Assembly: GCA_022510405.1 (NCBI GenBank)
Contig: JAFLTP010000014.1
Coordinates: 21,946-85,945 of the forward strand
Direction of reading: 5' to 3'
Source of the DNA: Muribaculaceae bacterium
GTDB taxonomy: Bacteria; Bacteroidota; Bacteroidia; Bacteroidales; Muribaculaceae
Length of the DNA: 64,000 nucleotides
The notes beneath the pieces were generated by a model. It was given only the letters and a program-made list of their open reading frames with translations. It searched no databases and had not been told where the DNA came from. Positions 26,814 to 36,389 of the stretch are shown piece after piece (position 1 is the stretch's first letter; every line of letters begins with the position of its first letter). The translations under genes and the position numbers were made by a program.

Positions 26814-26849
26814 GGGTATAGAGTTAGGGTTTAGAGTAAAAGATTTTAT

Positions 26850-27737
26850 ATGGCGTTAAAAAGAAATGCATTGGGAAGAGGCCTTGACTCTTTGATATCG
26901 GTAAGCGATATTCAGACCGGAGGCTCCTCGGCCATAAATGAAATAAGAATAGACGATATCAAGCCCAATCCGAATCAACCAAGGCGCACTTTCGATGAAG
27001 AGACCTTGGAAGAACTGGCCACTTCGATAAAGGAATTGGGAGTGGTTCAACCTTTGTCGGTGAGGGATATGGGCGACGGCACATATCAAATCATTGCCGG
27101 AGAAAGAAGATGGAGAGCCGCAGGACGTGCGGGTCTTAATTCTGTGCCTGCTTATGTAAGAAGCGCCTCCGACTCGGAGGTAACTGAAATGGCGCTGATT
27201 GAAAATATCCAAAGAGAAGATCTCAACGCCATTGAGGTGGCTTTGGCATTCCGCAATTTGATCGATACTTACAATCTTACCCAGGAACGTCTTTCAGAAC
27301 GATTGGGCAAGAACCGGGCCACGATCGCCAACCATCTCCGTTTATTGAAACTTCCGGCTGAAATACAATTGGGACTCCGCGACCATAAATTGGATATGGG
27401 ACATGCCAAGGCTCTTTTGAGTGTGGAAGACCCGAAGCTTCAACTCAAGATTTACAACCTTATTCTTAAGGATGGCCTTTCAGTAAGGAAAGTAGAGGAA
27501 TTGGTGAAGGAGAACGGACAGACCAACCCCGTTCAGAAACCCGAAAGCGAAGATAAAAAAGAGAAAATTCATCGTTGGGATGAATTCCAGAATCTTCTTT
27601 CGGAAAAACTCGGTTCTCAAGTAAAGATTTCACAAAAGACTCACGGCAAAGGCACCATCACTATCAACTTTTCCAACGAGGAGGAATTGAAAAATTTAAT
27701 CCGGGTTATCTCGGAATCAGGAGAGACTCCGAATTGA
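26850..27737 (+). CDS. parB: chromosome partitioning protein ParB/Spo0J
   Basis: This 295-residue DNA-binding CTPase has an N-terminal ParB/Srx domain with NPNQPRRTFD and the CTP-binding GERRWRA box (about residues 87-93), then ENIQREDLN and the helix-turn-helix LSERLGKNRATIANHLRLL (about 150-168). The C-terminal dimerisation region follows a charged linker. It should load at parS and work with ParA. The next gene begins in the last codon (TTG overlapping TGA). Confidence 0.97.
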   Translation: MALKRNALGRGLDSLISVSDIQTGGSSAINEIRIDDIKPNPNQPRRTFDEETLEELATSIKELGVVQPLSVRDMGDGTYQIIAGERRWRAAGRAGLNSVPAYVRSASDSEVTEMALIENIQREDLNAIEVALAFRNLIDTYNLTQERLSERLGKNRATIANHLRLLKLPAEIQLGLRDHKLDMGHAKALLSVEDPKLQLKIYNLILKDGLSVRKVEELVKENGQTNPVQKPESEDKKEKIHRWDEFQNLLSEKLGSQVKISQKTHGKGTITINFSNEEELKNLIRVISESGETPN

Positions 27738-28471
27738 ATAAAATTTTCACACATATAGCTATCATAGTCATCCTGTTATCAGGATTGGGGTCATTACGTT
27801 CATATGCCCAGGAACCAATGATAACCCCGTCAGGAGAACCCAACGACACCACGGCTTATGTAGACGGCATGATCCTCATGAAAACGCCACTCGAGGCAGA
27901 GGAAGATGAAGACGGCGACATCACGGTGGTGACTGCCGACGACTATCATCCATATGGATTGGAAAACAAAAGGGAATTCAATCCGAGTCCCGAACGCGCA
28001 GTGTGGATGTCGGCTCTTTTCCCGGGATTGGGACAAATCTACAATCGCCGGTATTGGAAACTTCCCATTGTTGTGGGTGGGTTCATGGGTTTAGGTTATG
28101 CCACCAACTGGAACAACAGTATGCTCCAGGAATATTCTCAAGCCTACCGTGACCTTATGGACAATGACCCTTCAACAAAATCCTATATGAATTTCTTCCC
28201 ACCTAACACCAAGGAAGAAAACCTAAACAAGACATGGCTCACCAATGTGATGAAAAGCCGTCGAGATTTCTATCGAAGAAACCGAGACCTCTGCATCATT
28301 TGTTGTGTGGGTCTTTACCTTATCTGCATGGTGGATGCATATGTAGACGCTTCGTTGGCCCACTTCGATATCTCGCCCGACCTCTCTTTGGAATGGAGTC
28401 CAGCGATAGGGATTGATCCTTCGCCCGAACGGAAATTGAATGTAGGTATTCAATGGGCTCTGAATTTTTAA
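27734..28471 (+). CDS. DUF5683 membrane protein
   Basis: This 245-residue protein has a signal-like N-terminus (MNKIFTHIAIIVILLSGLG) and an acidic segment (EAEEDEDGDI). The DUF5683 region is PERAVWMSALFPGLGQIYNRRYWKLP, followed by a hydrophobic stretch and a helix near RDLCIICCVGLYLICMVDAYV. I chose the TTG at 27734, which overlaps the parB stop; AGGAGAG lies 9 bases upstream and no ATG is near, so TTG is the likely start. Function is unknown. Its repeated place next to parAB and an MltD-like enzyme hints at envelope-related work. Confidence 0.8.
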   Translation: MNKIFTHIAIIVILLSGLGSLRSYAQEPMITPSGEPNDTTAYVDGMILMKTPLEAEEDEDGDITVVTADDYHPYGLENKREFNPSPERAVWMSALFPGLGQIYNRRYWKLPIVVGGFMGLGYATNWNNSMLQEYSQAYRDLMDNDPSTKSYMNFFPPNTKEENLNKTWLTNVMKSRRDFYRRNRDLCIICCVGLYLICMVDAYVDASLAHFDISPDLSLEWSPAIGIDPSPERKLNVGIQWALNF

Positions 28472-28497
28472 GTTTTGAGTTTAGAGATATGATGAAT

Positions 28498-30159
28498 ATG
28501 AAAAAATATATATTGGCTTTATCAGCAATTTTAGCAACAGTAGGCGTTTTTGCCCAGAATAATAAGGGCAACGTGAATGTGCTCGATCTAAAACATAGCA
28601 TCACCGACCAGGCGATCGTTTATCCGGAAAGTTTTGAGACCGATACTCAAAAATTACTTGAAAGCTGGTTTATCAAGAATTACACTTCCACCGACGACAG
28701 ATATGCCACAGAAGGGGATGTGGTGTTTAGTGATGAGGTGATAATCGATCGTCTTAAAGCCTTACCCAACGTTATCGAGATGCCTTACAATCAAATTGTG
28801 AGATCTTACATAGATAAATACACCAAATCCAATCGGGCCCAAGTGCCGGCACTATTGGGACTGGGTCTTTACTACAATCCTATTTTCGAGCAGTCGCTTG
28901 AAGAACAGGGCTTGCCTTTGGAATTGAAATACCTTCCTATGATAGAGTCAAGCCTCGACCCGAACGCCGTGTCAAAACATGGTGCGGCAGGACTCTGGCA
29001 ATTCATGCTTGCCACAGCGAAAGGATTAGGCATGGAAGTAAACAGTCTTGTGGATGAAAGAAGAGATCCTTATCTATCTTCTGAAATGGCCGCAAGTTAT
29101 CTCAAGGGACTTTATGACACCTATGGTGACTGGACCCTTGCAATCGCTGCCTATAACTGCGGACCCGGCACTCTTAACAAAGCCATCAGAAGAGCCGGTG
29201 GAGAACCCAAAGACCATGATTTCTGGAGCGTCTATAATTATCTCCCGGAAGAAACCAAAGGATATGTTCCGGCATTTATCGCAATAAACTATGTGATGAA
29301 CTACTATCCGGAACACAACATTTCACCGGTGTTGCCTACCGCCCCTCTGGTGATGGACACCATCCATGTGTCAGACAGAATACATTTCGAACAGATATCA
29401 CAGGTGCTTAATATCCCGGTGGAAGAACTCAGAATCCTTAATCCACAATATCGTGCAGATATAATTCCTGGCACCTCCGAAAATCCGAGGAATCTGATCC
29501 TTCCCTCACAACAGATCCATGCATATCTTATGAGCGAAGAGGATATAAAGAATTATGAGCCGGAGAAATATTTACCAAGGGATAAGGTTGAACCGGGAGA
29601 AATTCAGGGAGATTCATTGGCTGTGGTGGAAGACACGGAGATATGGGCCGAACCCATCACCACCGTTTCCGACAAAGTGGAAAGAAACGGGGAAACCCAG
29701 ACCATTGTGCATAAAGTGAAAGCCGGCGAAACCTTAGCCTCGATCGCCAAGACCTATGAGGTGACTCAAGAAGACATCAAGAAGACCAACAACTTGAGAA
29801 GAAATGCTGTAAGAGTGGGCCAGCAATTAAAGATCACAACGAGTGCTCCACAAGCCGAGATGGAATCAACGGCAGCTGCGGTTACCAAACCTGCCCCTTC
29901 CAATAACAAAACCCAGACTTCAACCCCTAAGAAACAGACAACTACCTCATCGAAGACAACCACTCATTTAGTGAGTAAAGGGGAAACCTTGTCGACCATT
30001 GCGAAAAAATATGGTACTACCATTACGGCTATAAAGAATGCCAATGGTTTGAAAAATGACAATATCAGAGCGGGGCAAACATTAAAAATTCCCGCCAAAT
30101 CGACGGGAACAACATCTTCAAATAAAAGTTCAGCCGGAACAAAGAAGAAGAAAAGATAG
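28498..30159 (+). CDS. membrane-bound lytic murein transglycosylase with two LysM domains (MltD-like)
   Basis: This 553-residue enzyme cleaves peptidoglycan between MurNAc and GlcNAc forming 1,6-anhydro ends. The signal peptide is MKKYILALSAILATVGVFA. The SLT domain (about 110-250) has the catalytic Glu in PMIESSLDPNAVS, with GAAGLWQFM and AAYNCGPG. Two LysM modules for glycan binding lie at about 400-445 and 495-540 (KAGETLASIAKTYEV and SKGETLSTIAKKYGT), separated by a Thr/Ser/Lys linker. I chose ATG 28498; ATGs at 28489 and 28492 are equally in frame. Confidence 0.93.
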   Translation: MKKYILALSAILATVGVFAQNNKGNVNVLDLKHSITDQAIVYPESFETDTQKLLESWFIKNYTSTDDRYATEGDVVFSDEVIIDRLKALPNVIEMPYNQIVRSYIDKYTKSNRAQVPALLGLGLYYNPIFEQSLEEQGLPLELKYLPMIESSLDPNAVSKHGAAGLWQFMLATAKGLGMEVNSLVDERRDPYLSSEMAASYLKGLYDTYGDWTLAIAAYNCGPGTLNKAIRRAGGEPKDHDFWSVYNYLPEETKGYVPAFIAINYVMNYYPEHNISPVLPTAPLVMDTIHVSDRIHFEQISQVLNIPVEELRILNPQYRADIIPGTSENPRNLILPSQQIHAYLMSEEDIKNYEPEKYLPRDKVEPGEIQGDSLAVVEDTEIWAEPITTVSDKVERNGETQTIVHKVKAGETLASIAKTYEVTQEDIKKTNNLRRNAVRVGQQLKITTSAPQAEMESTAAAVTKPAPSNNKTQTSTPKKQTTTSSKTTTHLVSKGETLSTIAKKYGTTITAIKNANGLKNDNIRAGQTLKIPAKSTGTTSSNKSSAGTKKKKR

Positions 30160-30160
30160 G

Positions 30161-30715
30161 TCAACAGTTACATCCGCTGCCGCAACTTCCGCTGTCACAG
30201 CCTCCTGAACCTCCACAGCCTCCACAACATCCTCCCTGTGGAAGATCCTCCGGTGTGGCATCTCTCACTTCTACGATTTCTCCTTCATATCTAACAGTAA
30301 GACCTGCGAATGGATGATTGAAATCCATTTTTATCTTATCTCCTATTTCTGTCACTAAACCTTCAACACGTAGGTTGTCAGCCGTCATCATGGGCAATAC
30401 CTTGCCTACTTGCACTTCTTCGGCAAGTTTGCCGTCGCGCATGAAAATCTCTTTATCCAAGCTCATCAACAATTCTTCATTCTTGTCCCCGAAGGCTGCT
30501 ACCGGTGGAAGTGTCACCTCGAATTTATCACCCTTAGATAGTCCTTCCATCACTGTAAGCAAACCGGGAACTATACCTGGAGTCACACCATACACCATCT
30601 CATCCGGGGCATCCTTGGGTGTCTCGAACAGCAGTTTATTGTCAGAGTCATTATAAAGCTTGTAGGAATATTCTACATATTTTCCGGGTCCTACTTTTTC
30701 TTTTTCGTTTTCCAT
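30161..30715 (-). CDS. slyD: SlyD-like FKBP peptidyl-prolyl isomerase with Cys/Gly-rich tail
   Basis: This 184-residue protein has an FKBP domain split by an insert-in-flap region (EEVQVGKVLPMM..., DFNHPFAGLTVRYEGEIVEV), the SlyD arrangement of prolyl isomerase plus chaperone domain. The tail (about 158-184) is Gly, Cys and Ser (QGGCCGGCGGSGGCDSG) with nine or more Cys, typical of SlyD metal-binding tails but with Cys where the Escherichia form has many His. It could bind nickel, copper or zinc. It is convergent with the MltD-like gene, whose stop is one base away. Confidence 0.9.
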   Translation of the reverse strand: MENEKEKVGPGKYVEYSYKLYNDSDNKLLFETPKDAPDEMVYGVTPGIVPGLLTVMEGLSKGDKFEVTLPPVAAFGDKNEELLMSLDKEIFMRDGKLAEEVQVGKVLPMMTADNLRVEGLVTEIGDKIKMDFNHPFAGLTVRYEGEIVEVRDATPEDLPQGGCCGGCGGSGGCDSGSCGSGCNC

Positions 30716-30749
30716 TTTTTACTAAAGTTGAAAGTTTTAATGTATAACA

Positions 30750-31532
30750 CTACTCTTCTTCCCAAAGTTCAGGATGCTTCATCACATATTGGGTCGTGGG
30801 TACTCCAACATTGAAATAAAAACCTTGAGCTACCTTGTCCCTGAGCCTCCGGGCAGTTTCTTCATCCGGCCGCACGGTTAGATAATCATATCCCGGTTCG
30901 ATAAAATCAACATCCGTCGCTTCATATCCCAAAAGCCTCACCAAATCGTATTCATGCACCGGATATATCACAAACCAGGCATTTTCGATATCTTCACCGG
31001 TCCCCGTGCTTTTGATGGCACCAAGCAAATGTTCTAACCTATATTCCCAAATCTTGGCGCTCATATCTTTTCTCTTTTCTTTGAGCACATGAACAAGGAA
31101 AGACATCTGCCTTAAATCGAAGGGATTGTCCCTCAACGACAGTTCTGCATATTTCCTTATCGTATCAATCTCTTCTTTGCTGTGAGAAGATTTTAGGCGT
31201 AGCTCATCTGTCACTCCCGAGTAAGGCGACGTGCGGTAGGGATCATAATCTTCTTGAAACATATAGCCCAAATAAAAATAACGGTATTCCTCATTGGTCA
31301 TGATGGTGTCGTTTCTTGTATATTTCGCCATAAGTTTCGGGAAATAAAACGGACTCTTGGGATCATAAGTCTTTTGTTTTATTTCGTCAAGATCAGGTTT
31401 TTCCACCACTATCTTTCGCTTGTTCTGTTGGGTATTGCCCTGATTGTCATCAGCCACTTGAGCATAGGCGCCCTGACATGCCAGGAGAGTAATTATCCCA
31501 TAAAACAAATATTTTAAAATATTTTTAAGCAT
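30750..31532 (-). CDS. DUF4919 protein, exported
   Basis: This 260-residue protein has a signal peptide (residues 1-24, ending QGAYA). The pattern PDLDEIKQKTYDPKSPFYFPKLMAKY and YRYFYLGYMFQEDYDPYR marks DUF4919, a Bacteroidetes family of unknown function. The rest is helical and charged. The gene start overlaps the stop of the 7TM-HD gene by 8 bases, so the two are translated from one message. Confidence 0.85.
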   Translation of the reverse strand: MLKNILKYLFYGIITLLACQGAYAQVADDNQGNTQQNKRKIVVEKPDLDEIKQKTYDPKSPFYFPKLMAKYTRNDTIMTNEEYRYFYLGYMFQEDYDPYRTSPYSGVTDELRLKSSHSKEEIDTIRKYAELSLRDNPFDLRQMSFLVHVLKEKRKDMSAKIWEYRLEHLLGAIKSTGTGEDIENAWFVIYPVHEYDLVRLLGYEATDVDFIEPGYDYLTVRPDEETARRLRDKVAQGFYFNVGVPTTQYVMKHPELWEEE

Positions 31533-33624
31533 TTTCCTTCTGATTTAAATTTTGTGCTGTTGCTGTATCTTTCTTCATTTCAGGATAGCGCACGCGTGTA
31601 TGATAAATAGTGGCAAGTCGTTTCTTGAACACACTCTTGATGATTTCCACGTCTTTGAATGATATGGGAGATTCTTTAAACATTCCGTCAGCTATCTGAC
31701 CGTTTATGATATTTTCCACAAGTCGGTCGATCGACTCAGGTGAATAATCTGTGAGGGAACGGGAGGCAGCCTCCACTGCATCTGCCATCATCAATATGGA
31801 AGTCTCAACACTCTTTGGGTTGGGACCGGGATAAGAAAAGTCACCTTTATCTATAACCTTATCAGGATTGTTGTTGACAGCTGTGGTATAAAAATATTTG
31901 GCCATCCCCTTTCCGTGATGTTCCAAGATGAATGATTTCACCAAGGCCGGTAATTTATGTTTATTCGCCAGGGCAGCCCCTTCTGTGACATGCGATATGA
32001 TTTTTTTGGCGCTTGTCACCGGATCTAATCCTTGATGAGGATTTATGCCATGTTGGTTTTCGGTAAAGAAAATAGGACTTGAAAGTTTTCCGATGTCATG
32101 ATATAAAGCCCCGGTTCTCACAAGAGTGGTGTTTGCTCCTACAGCCCTTGCAGCTTCCGCGGCGATTGTGGAAACCTGGATGGAATGTTGGAAAGTGCCC
32201 GGAGCCTCTTCAGCCAGACGTCTCAAGAGAGGGCTGTTGATATCGCTCAATTCCACTAAAGTCACAGCCGAAGTGAATCCGAATATCTTTTCAATCACAA
32301 GTATGAGGACATAAGCAAACGATAGGATCACGGAATTGATAAGGAACATGGCAAGGATTCTCCAGGAAAATTGAGAGAAGTTTCCTTCCATTATAAGGAG
32401 CATAATGAAATACGTGAAGACATAGGTGATAAGGGACAATACCGCTGTGCGAAGCAATTGTGAACGTCGGTCGAGCTGCCAGATGCTGAATGTGGCTACA
32501 AGCCCCACAATCAATTCCATAAAGAGGAACTGCAATGGATAAGTAGACACTAAAGCTGACAAAAATACTGTCGCGATAAGAGAGAATATGGCTGTACGGG
32601 AATCGAAGAAAACAAGAACAATCACCGGCACCGCAGCAAAGGGCACCACGAAAAGGCCCTGTATCACATTCTCAAACATCAAAATAGCAAATAGAGTGAA
32701 GAGTGTTATGAATGTGATCAGGAAAGTCATCTTCCGGATGTCGGAGAAGAACAGCGGACGATAGATACTTAAGAAAATGTAAAGGACAGTGAGAATCACT
32801 GCTATATATAAACCCTGCCCTATAATGAAGTATGTATGGTCGTGTCGGTCGGACTGCCTGGTGGCCAACATTTCCTGATAAGTGTTCAGATTGGTGAAAA
32901 TCTGGGGAGTAATGATTTCTCCTCTGTCCACAATTCTTTGTCCGGTTTTGATCACACCAAGTGCCCCGTTCACGGTGAGATATTCCTGGTCACGATATTT
33001 GGAATCGGTAACGGAATCAAGCACAATGTTGGCATTGAGACTTAAATTCAGAGCCCTGGTGATTTCCTGGGAAAGATCGGGCATATTCTTTGTCTTTTGC
33101 GCCTCATACACGGAGTCGATAAAAGTATAGGCTCTCCGTGCTGAAAACATATTCTTGAAATCCAAAGCTACGATTTCCTTGGTATTGTCCTTGCTTTCTG
33201 TGACAAGTCGTAGGGCATTCTTATGGTTATCATGCAACTCTTCTATCAAATCGTTGTCAAGAATGCCTTTTTCATATGTCTGGGTCAGCAAGGAGGTAAG
33301 GAGATAGGCTTGTCCCGGTGTGGCCTCTTGAGAGATTAGAGCGTTGAATCTGTTTATATTCTCTTTTTCAACTTGAAGATCACGTTTCACAAAAGGTACA
33401 AAAGTACGGTCGATACTGTCGCGCATCACTCTTATTGAAGTAGAGTCCCTTAGGATAGGTATATCAAAATCTGCGGTAAGCAATGGATATTTCCATGGCT
33501 GGTTTTGCTCATAGGAAAAACCCTGATGGTCGGCATGCGGAAGCACCAGCAAAATTATCGCCACTGCAGAGGCCGCAAGTCCGAATCTCAGAAGATTTAA
33601 TTGTGAAAATATCTTGGATAGCAT
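31525..33624 (-). CDS. 7TM-HD family phosphohydrolase (PgpH-like)
   Basis: This 699-residue protein has an N-terminal helix (about 15-33), a large extracytoplasmic 7TMR-HDED domain (about 45-285), a bundle of seven transmembrane helices (about 290-480) and a C-terminal HD domain with YHDIGKLSSP (about 508) and LEHHGKGMAKYFY. In PgpH of Firmicutes this arrangement hydrolyses cyclic di-AMP. That activity is likely but unproven for Bacteroidetes members. It lies just downstream of the (p)ppGpp enzyme gene, so two nucleotide-signal enzymes sit in one cluster. Confidence 0.9.
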   Translation of the reverse strand: MLSKIFSQLNLLRFGLAASAVAIILLVLPHADHQGFSYEQNQPWKYPLLTADFDIPILRDSTSIRVMRDSIDRTFVPFVKRDLQVEKENINRFNALISQEATPGQAYLLTSLLTQTYEKGILDNDLIEELHDNHKNALRLVTESKDNTKEIVALDFKNMFSARRAYTFIDSVYEAQKTKNMPDLSQEITRALNLSLNANIVLDSVTDSKYRDQEYLTVNGALGVIKTGQRIVDRGEIITPQIFTNLNTYQEMLATRQSDRHDHTYFIIGQGLYIAVILTVLYIFLSIYRPLFFSDIRKMTFLITFITLFTLFAILMFENVIQGLFVVPFAAVPVIVLVFFDSRTAIFSLIATVFLSALVSTYPLQFLFMELIVGLVATFSIWQLDRRSQLLRTAVLSLITYVFTYFIMLLIMEGNFSQFSWRILAMFLINSVILSFAYVLILVIEKIFGFTSAVTLVELSDINSPLLRRLAEEAPGTFQHSIQVSTIAAEAARAVGANTTLVRTGALYHDIGKLSSPIFFTENQHGINPHQGLDPVTSAKKIISHVTEGAALANKHKLPALVKSFILEHHGKGMAKYFYTTAVNNNPDKVIDKGDFSYPGPNPKSVETSILMMADAVEAASRSLTDYSPESIDRLVENIINGQIADGMFKESPISFKDVEIIKSVFKKRLATIYHTRVRYPEMKKDTATAQNLNQKENA

Positions 33625-33656
33625 TATTAATATTTAACGTTGAAAGTTGAATAAGA

Positions 33657-35771
33657 TTAGGAGGTGCGTTTTGCGAATTTCACCCCTTTGATATGCAAAA
33701 GGCTTTCACACAGATTATTCACGGTGTCGGTATTATCCACGCAAAAAGTCATGTCGCAATGAAACACCTCTTTACTTGTGGAAATATTGAGACTGCGGAT
33801 GTTGATCCCGAATTTTTTGGAAACCAAGTCAATAATCTCATCCAAAATGCCCATACGGTCGATACCATCCACCTCCACGGAGGCTATAAAACTTGAAGAA
33901 CTTCCTCCCCATTGAGTCACTACAAGACGGGGCCCGTAAATTGTCTTAAGCCTCATTGCGATGGGACAATTCACCTTATGTAGCACCACCTCCTCATCTT
34001 CATTTACAAAACCCAGGACATCATCACCCGGAATGGGATTGCAACAGCTCTCTGTATGGTAGTTTGGTTCTTTATCGTTGGGATATAAAGTAAAAACTTT
34101 CTTTCTGTCGATGATGATCCCGGATTTGTGCTCACCTTTTTTCTTTTTGGACTTAAATGGATAGAGCAAAAGTTTTTTTACGATGGACCGTTTTTCCTCT
34201 TGGGATCCTGAAGGAGATTGTATCTTGTCAAGTTCTTCGAGTGATAATTTGTCAACCGTTTCTGCTTTCTTAAGGTAAGTCCTGATCCGGTTTTTAGCTT
34301 TCGCCGTGTAACAGAAATCCATCCACTCCGGAGTTGGTGATTGCGACTTTGAGGTGATGATCTCCACCTGGTCGCCACTCTGAAGGACATGTGACCTCGG
34401 CACGAGCTTATGGCTTATTTTCCCGGCCATGCATTCCAATCCAAGTTGTGAGTGTATTGCAAAAGCCATATCGAGCACTGTTGCCCCATTTGGAAGTGTC
34501 AGCAGGTCTCCTCTTGGAGTGAAAACATATATTTCGGATGAAAAAAGATTCAGTTTGATGGTATCGAGAAAATCCATCGCATTAGGTTCAGGATGGGCAA
34601 GGATATCCTTGATGGTGTTCATCCAAGTGTCTAACTCGGTTTCATCTTCATTCACCCCGTCCTTATATTTCCAATGAGCGGCATAACCGAGTTCGGCGAT
34701 TTCATCCATCCTTCGGGAGCGTATCTGCACCTCAATCCATTTACCTTCAGGTCCCATAGCCGTGAGATGCAGAGCTCTATATCCATTCGCTTTGGGGATA
34801 CTTATCCAATCGCGCAGACGTTCCGGATGGATTTTGTATTTTTCTGTAAAGAAAGTATAGATTTGCCAGCATTTGATTTTCTCCTGGGCTTCGTCATCGT
34901 TGTCAAAAATCACCCTGACTGCATACACGTCATAGATCTCTTCAAACGGAATCTTTTTTGTCTCCATCTTGTTGTAGATGGAATAGGCGCTCTTCACTCG
35001 AGCCTTTATTTCATATTTGAAACCGGCCTCGTCGAGCATCTTTTTTATCGGAGCCACGAATTCTTCAGTGATGGCAATACGGTGCTCCTCGGTTTCATTC
35101 ACTTTTTCTATAATTTCCCGATATTTCTGAGGATGCTCATATTTGAAAGCAAGGTCTTCAAGTTCATATTTAATTTTACTCAGACCAAGTCGATGTGCCA
35201 ACGGTGCGTAAACATATAAAGTCTCCCCTGCGATTTTATATTGTTTTTCGGGACGCATAGAACCCAAGGTACGCATATTGTGAAGCCTGTCGGCCATCTT
35301 CACAAGAATCACCCTTATGTCCGTGCTCATGGAAAGGAGCAGTTTCCGGAAATTCTCTGCCTGAACCGATGACTGCGCTCCAAAAATACCACCGGAAATT
35401 TTGGTAACCCCCTCGACAATGTCCGCGATTTTGAGACCAAATGCAGTTTTTATATCCTCGTGGGTATAATCCGTATCCTCCACCACGTCATGTAGCAATG
35501 CAGCACAAATTGAAGTGGAACCCAAACCCAATTCCTCCACCACAATTCTTGCAACGGCTATGGGATGAAGGATATATGGCTCACCGCTGCGTCTTCTGGC
35601 CCCCTTATGCGCCTCTTTGGCAAAACGATAAGCCTTTTCTATAATTTCCACCTTTTTACGGTGGTTGCTCTCCAAATAACAATTCAGGAGGTCGCGGAAT
35701 GCGGCATCCACTATTTTATCTTCTTGGGAAGCTGAGTTTTGGGTTAGGAATAATGGATAGGTTTCTTGCAT
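33657..35771 (-). CDS. bifunctional (p)ppGpp synthetase/hydrolase (Rel/SpoT)
   Basis: This 704-residue alarmone enzyme has an N-terminal HD hydrolase with LLHDVVEDT (His94-Asp95), a synthetase domain (NGYRALHLT, VQIRSRRMDEIAELGYAAHWKYKD), a TGS domain (VFTPRGDLLTLP, about 390-450) and a C-terminal ACT domain. It makes (p)ppGpp under starvation and breaks it down otherwise. The hydrolase HDxxED motif is intact, so it is bifunctional rather than RelA-only. A TAACTTTG promoter element lies 47 bases upstream of the start, giving it a transcript of its own. Confidence 0.95.
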   Translation of the reverse strand: MQETYPLFLTQNSASQEDKIVDAAFRDLLNCYLESNHRKKVEIIEKAYRFAKEAHKGARRRSGEPYILHPIAVARIVVEELGLGSTSICAALLHDVVEDTDYTHEDIKTAFGLKIADIVEGVTKISGGIFGAQSSVQAENFRKLLLSMSTDIRVILVKMADRLHNMRTLGSMRPEKQYKIAGETLYVYAPLAHRLGLSKIKYELEDLAFKYEHPQKYREIIEKVNETEEHRIAITEEFVAPIKKMLDEAGFKYEIKARVKSAYSIYNKMETKKIPFEEIYDVYAVRVIFDNDDEAQEKIKCWQIYTFFTEKYKIHPERLRDWISIPKANGYRALHLTAMGPEGKWIEVQIRSRRMDEIAELGYAAHWKYKDGVNEDETELDTWMNTIKDILAHPEPNAMDFLDTIKLNLFSSEIYVFTPRGDLLTLPNGATVLDMAFAIHSQLGLECMAGKISHKLVPRSHVLQSGDQVEIITSKSQSPTPEWMDFCYTAKAKNRIRTYLKKAETVDKLSLEELDKIQSPSGSQEEKRSIVKKLLLYPFKSKKKKGEHKSGIIIDRKKVFTLYPNDKEPNYHTESCCNPIPGDDVLGFVNEDEEVVLHKVNCPIAMRLKTIYGPRLVVTQWGGSSSSFIASVEVDGIDRMGILDEIIDLVSKKFGINIRSLNISTSKEVFHCDMTFCVDNTDTVNNLCESLLHIKGVKFAKRTS

Positions 35772-35817
35772 CTATACTATCTGCCGGTGCTTTTATTAAT
35801 CGAAACGGGGGCAGATA

Positions 35818-35825
35818 CAAAGTTA
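35818..35825 (-). promoter_or_regulatory. TAnnTTTG -7 element of the rel/spoT gene
   Basis: On the minus strand this is TAACTTTG followed by TA, 47 bases before the ATG at 35771, inside the short gap after ribH. It would give a leader of about 40 bases. Confidence 0.45.
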
Positions 35826-35838
35826 GTGATAATGACGC

Positions 35839-36336
35839 TTAAAACCAAAACGAATTATGTAGGTTTGCCATAGAAATTGCCGCAGCAGCCGCTTCCGCCC
35901 CTTTATTTCCGAGAATTCCGCCGGCTCGTTCTTGAGCCTGGGTGAGATTCTCAACTGTCAATACTCCGAAAATCACCGGGGTCTTTCCTTGGCTGTTGAG
36001 TGTGGTAACTCCTTGCGCCGCAATTTGGCAAACATAATCGAAATGAGGCGTGTCACCTCTGATCACACAACCTATCACTATAACGGCTGCCGCATCCCCT
36101 CCATGCACCATCAAGGAAGCGGCATTTACAAGTTCAACTGTGCCCGGCACCGACACGCTTTTGATATTCTTTTCATCCACTCCGGCCTTGCGAAGCACAT
36201 CTAAGGCTCCGTCTCTTAATGCATAGGTTATATCGCTGTTCCAATCAGCGGTGACCACATAAAATTTACCGGAACATTTTTTATTTAATTGAGGAATTTC
36301 CAAATTATCCCCGTTGGTGTTCAAAATCGTTGACAT
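35839..36336 (-). CDS. ribH: 6,7-dimethyl-8-ribityllumazine synthase
   Basis: This 165-residue enzyme joins 5-amino-6-ribitylaminouracil and dihydroxybutanone phosphate, the step before riboflavin. Visible family blocks are ADWNSDITYALRDGALD, SVPGTVELVNAA, VIGCVIRGDTPHFDYVC and FGVLTVENLTQAQERAGG. The His of PHFDYV is the catalytic base. Other rib genes are not adjacent, except ribF at 43676. No FMN riboswitch is seen before it; its leader is a 7-nt repeat run. Confidence 0.96.
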   Translation of the reverse strand: MSTILNTNGDNLEIPQLNKKCSGKFYVVTADWNSDITYALRDGALDVLRKAGVDEKNIKSVSVPGTVELVNAASLMVHGGDAAAVIVIGCVIRGDTPHFDYVCQIAAQGVTTLNSQGKTPVIFGVLTVENLTQAQERAGGILGNKGAEAAAAAISMANLHNSFWF

Positions 36337-36385
36337 TTTTAAAGTTGAAAGTTTAAAGTTTAAATTTGAGAGTTTAGAGTTTTAT
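36337..36385 (-). repeat. short 7-nt-period run before ribH
   Basis: On the ribH coding strand the gap reads AACTCTA, AACTCTC, AAATTTA, AACTTTA, AACTTTC, AACTTTA and runs up to the ATG. It is a small version of the arrays at 4081 and 17849. Confidence 0.6.
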
Positions 36386-36389
36386 GGAT

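Noticed and set aside
26008..26849. parS site or replication origin near parAB
   Set aside because: I saw no GTTTCAC/GTGAAAC palindrome and no DnaA-box cluster in the gaps here; dnaA and gidA-type neighbours are absent too.
34674..35219. 181-residue frame on the plus strand
   Set aside because: It lies entirely inside the rel/spoT gene on the other strand, which has full domain support.
36337..36389. FMN riboswitch before ribH
   Set aside because: The 53-base gap is too short and is composed of heptamer-like repeats. The gap before the ribF operon also shows no such fold.
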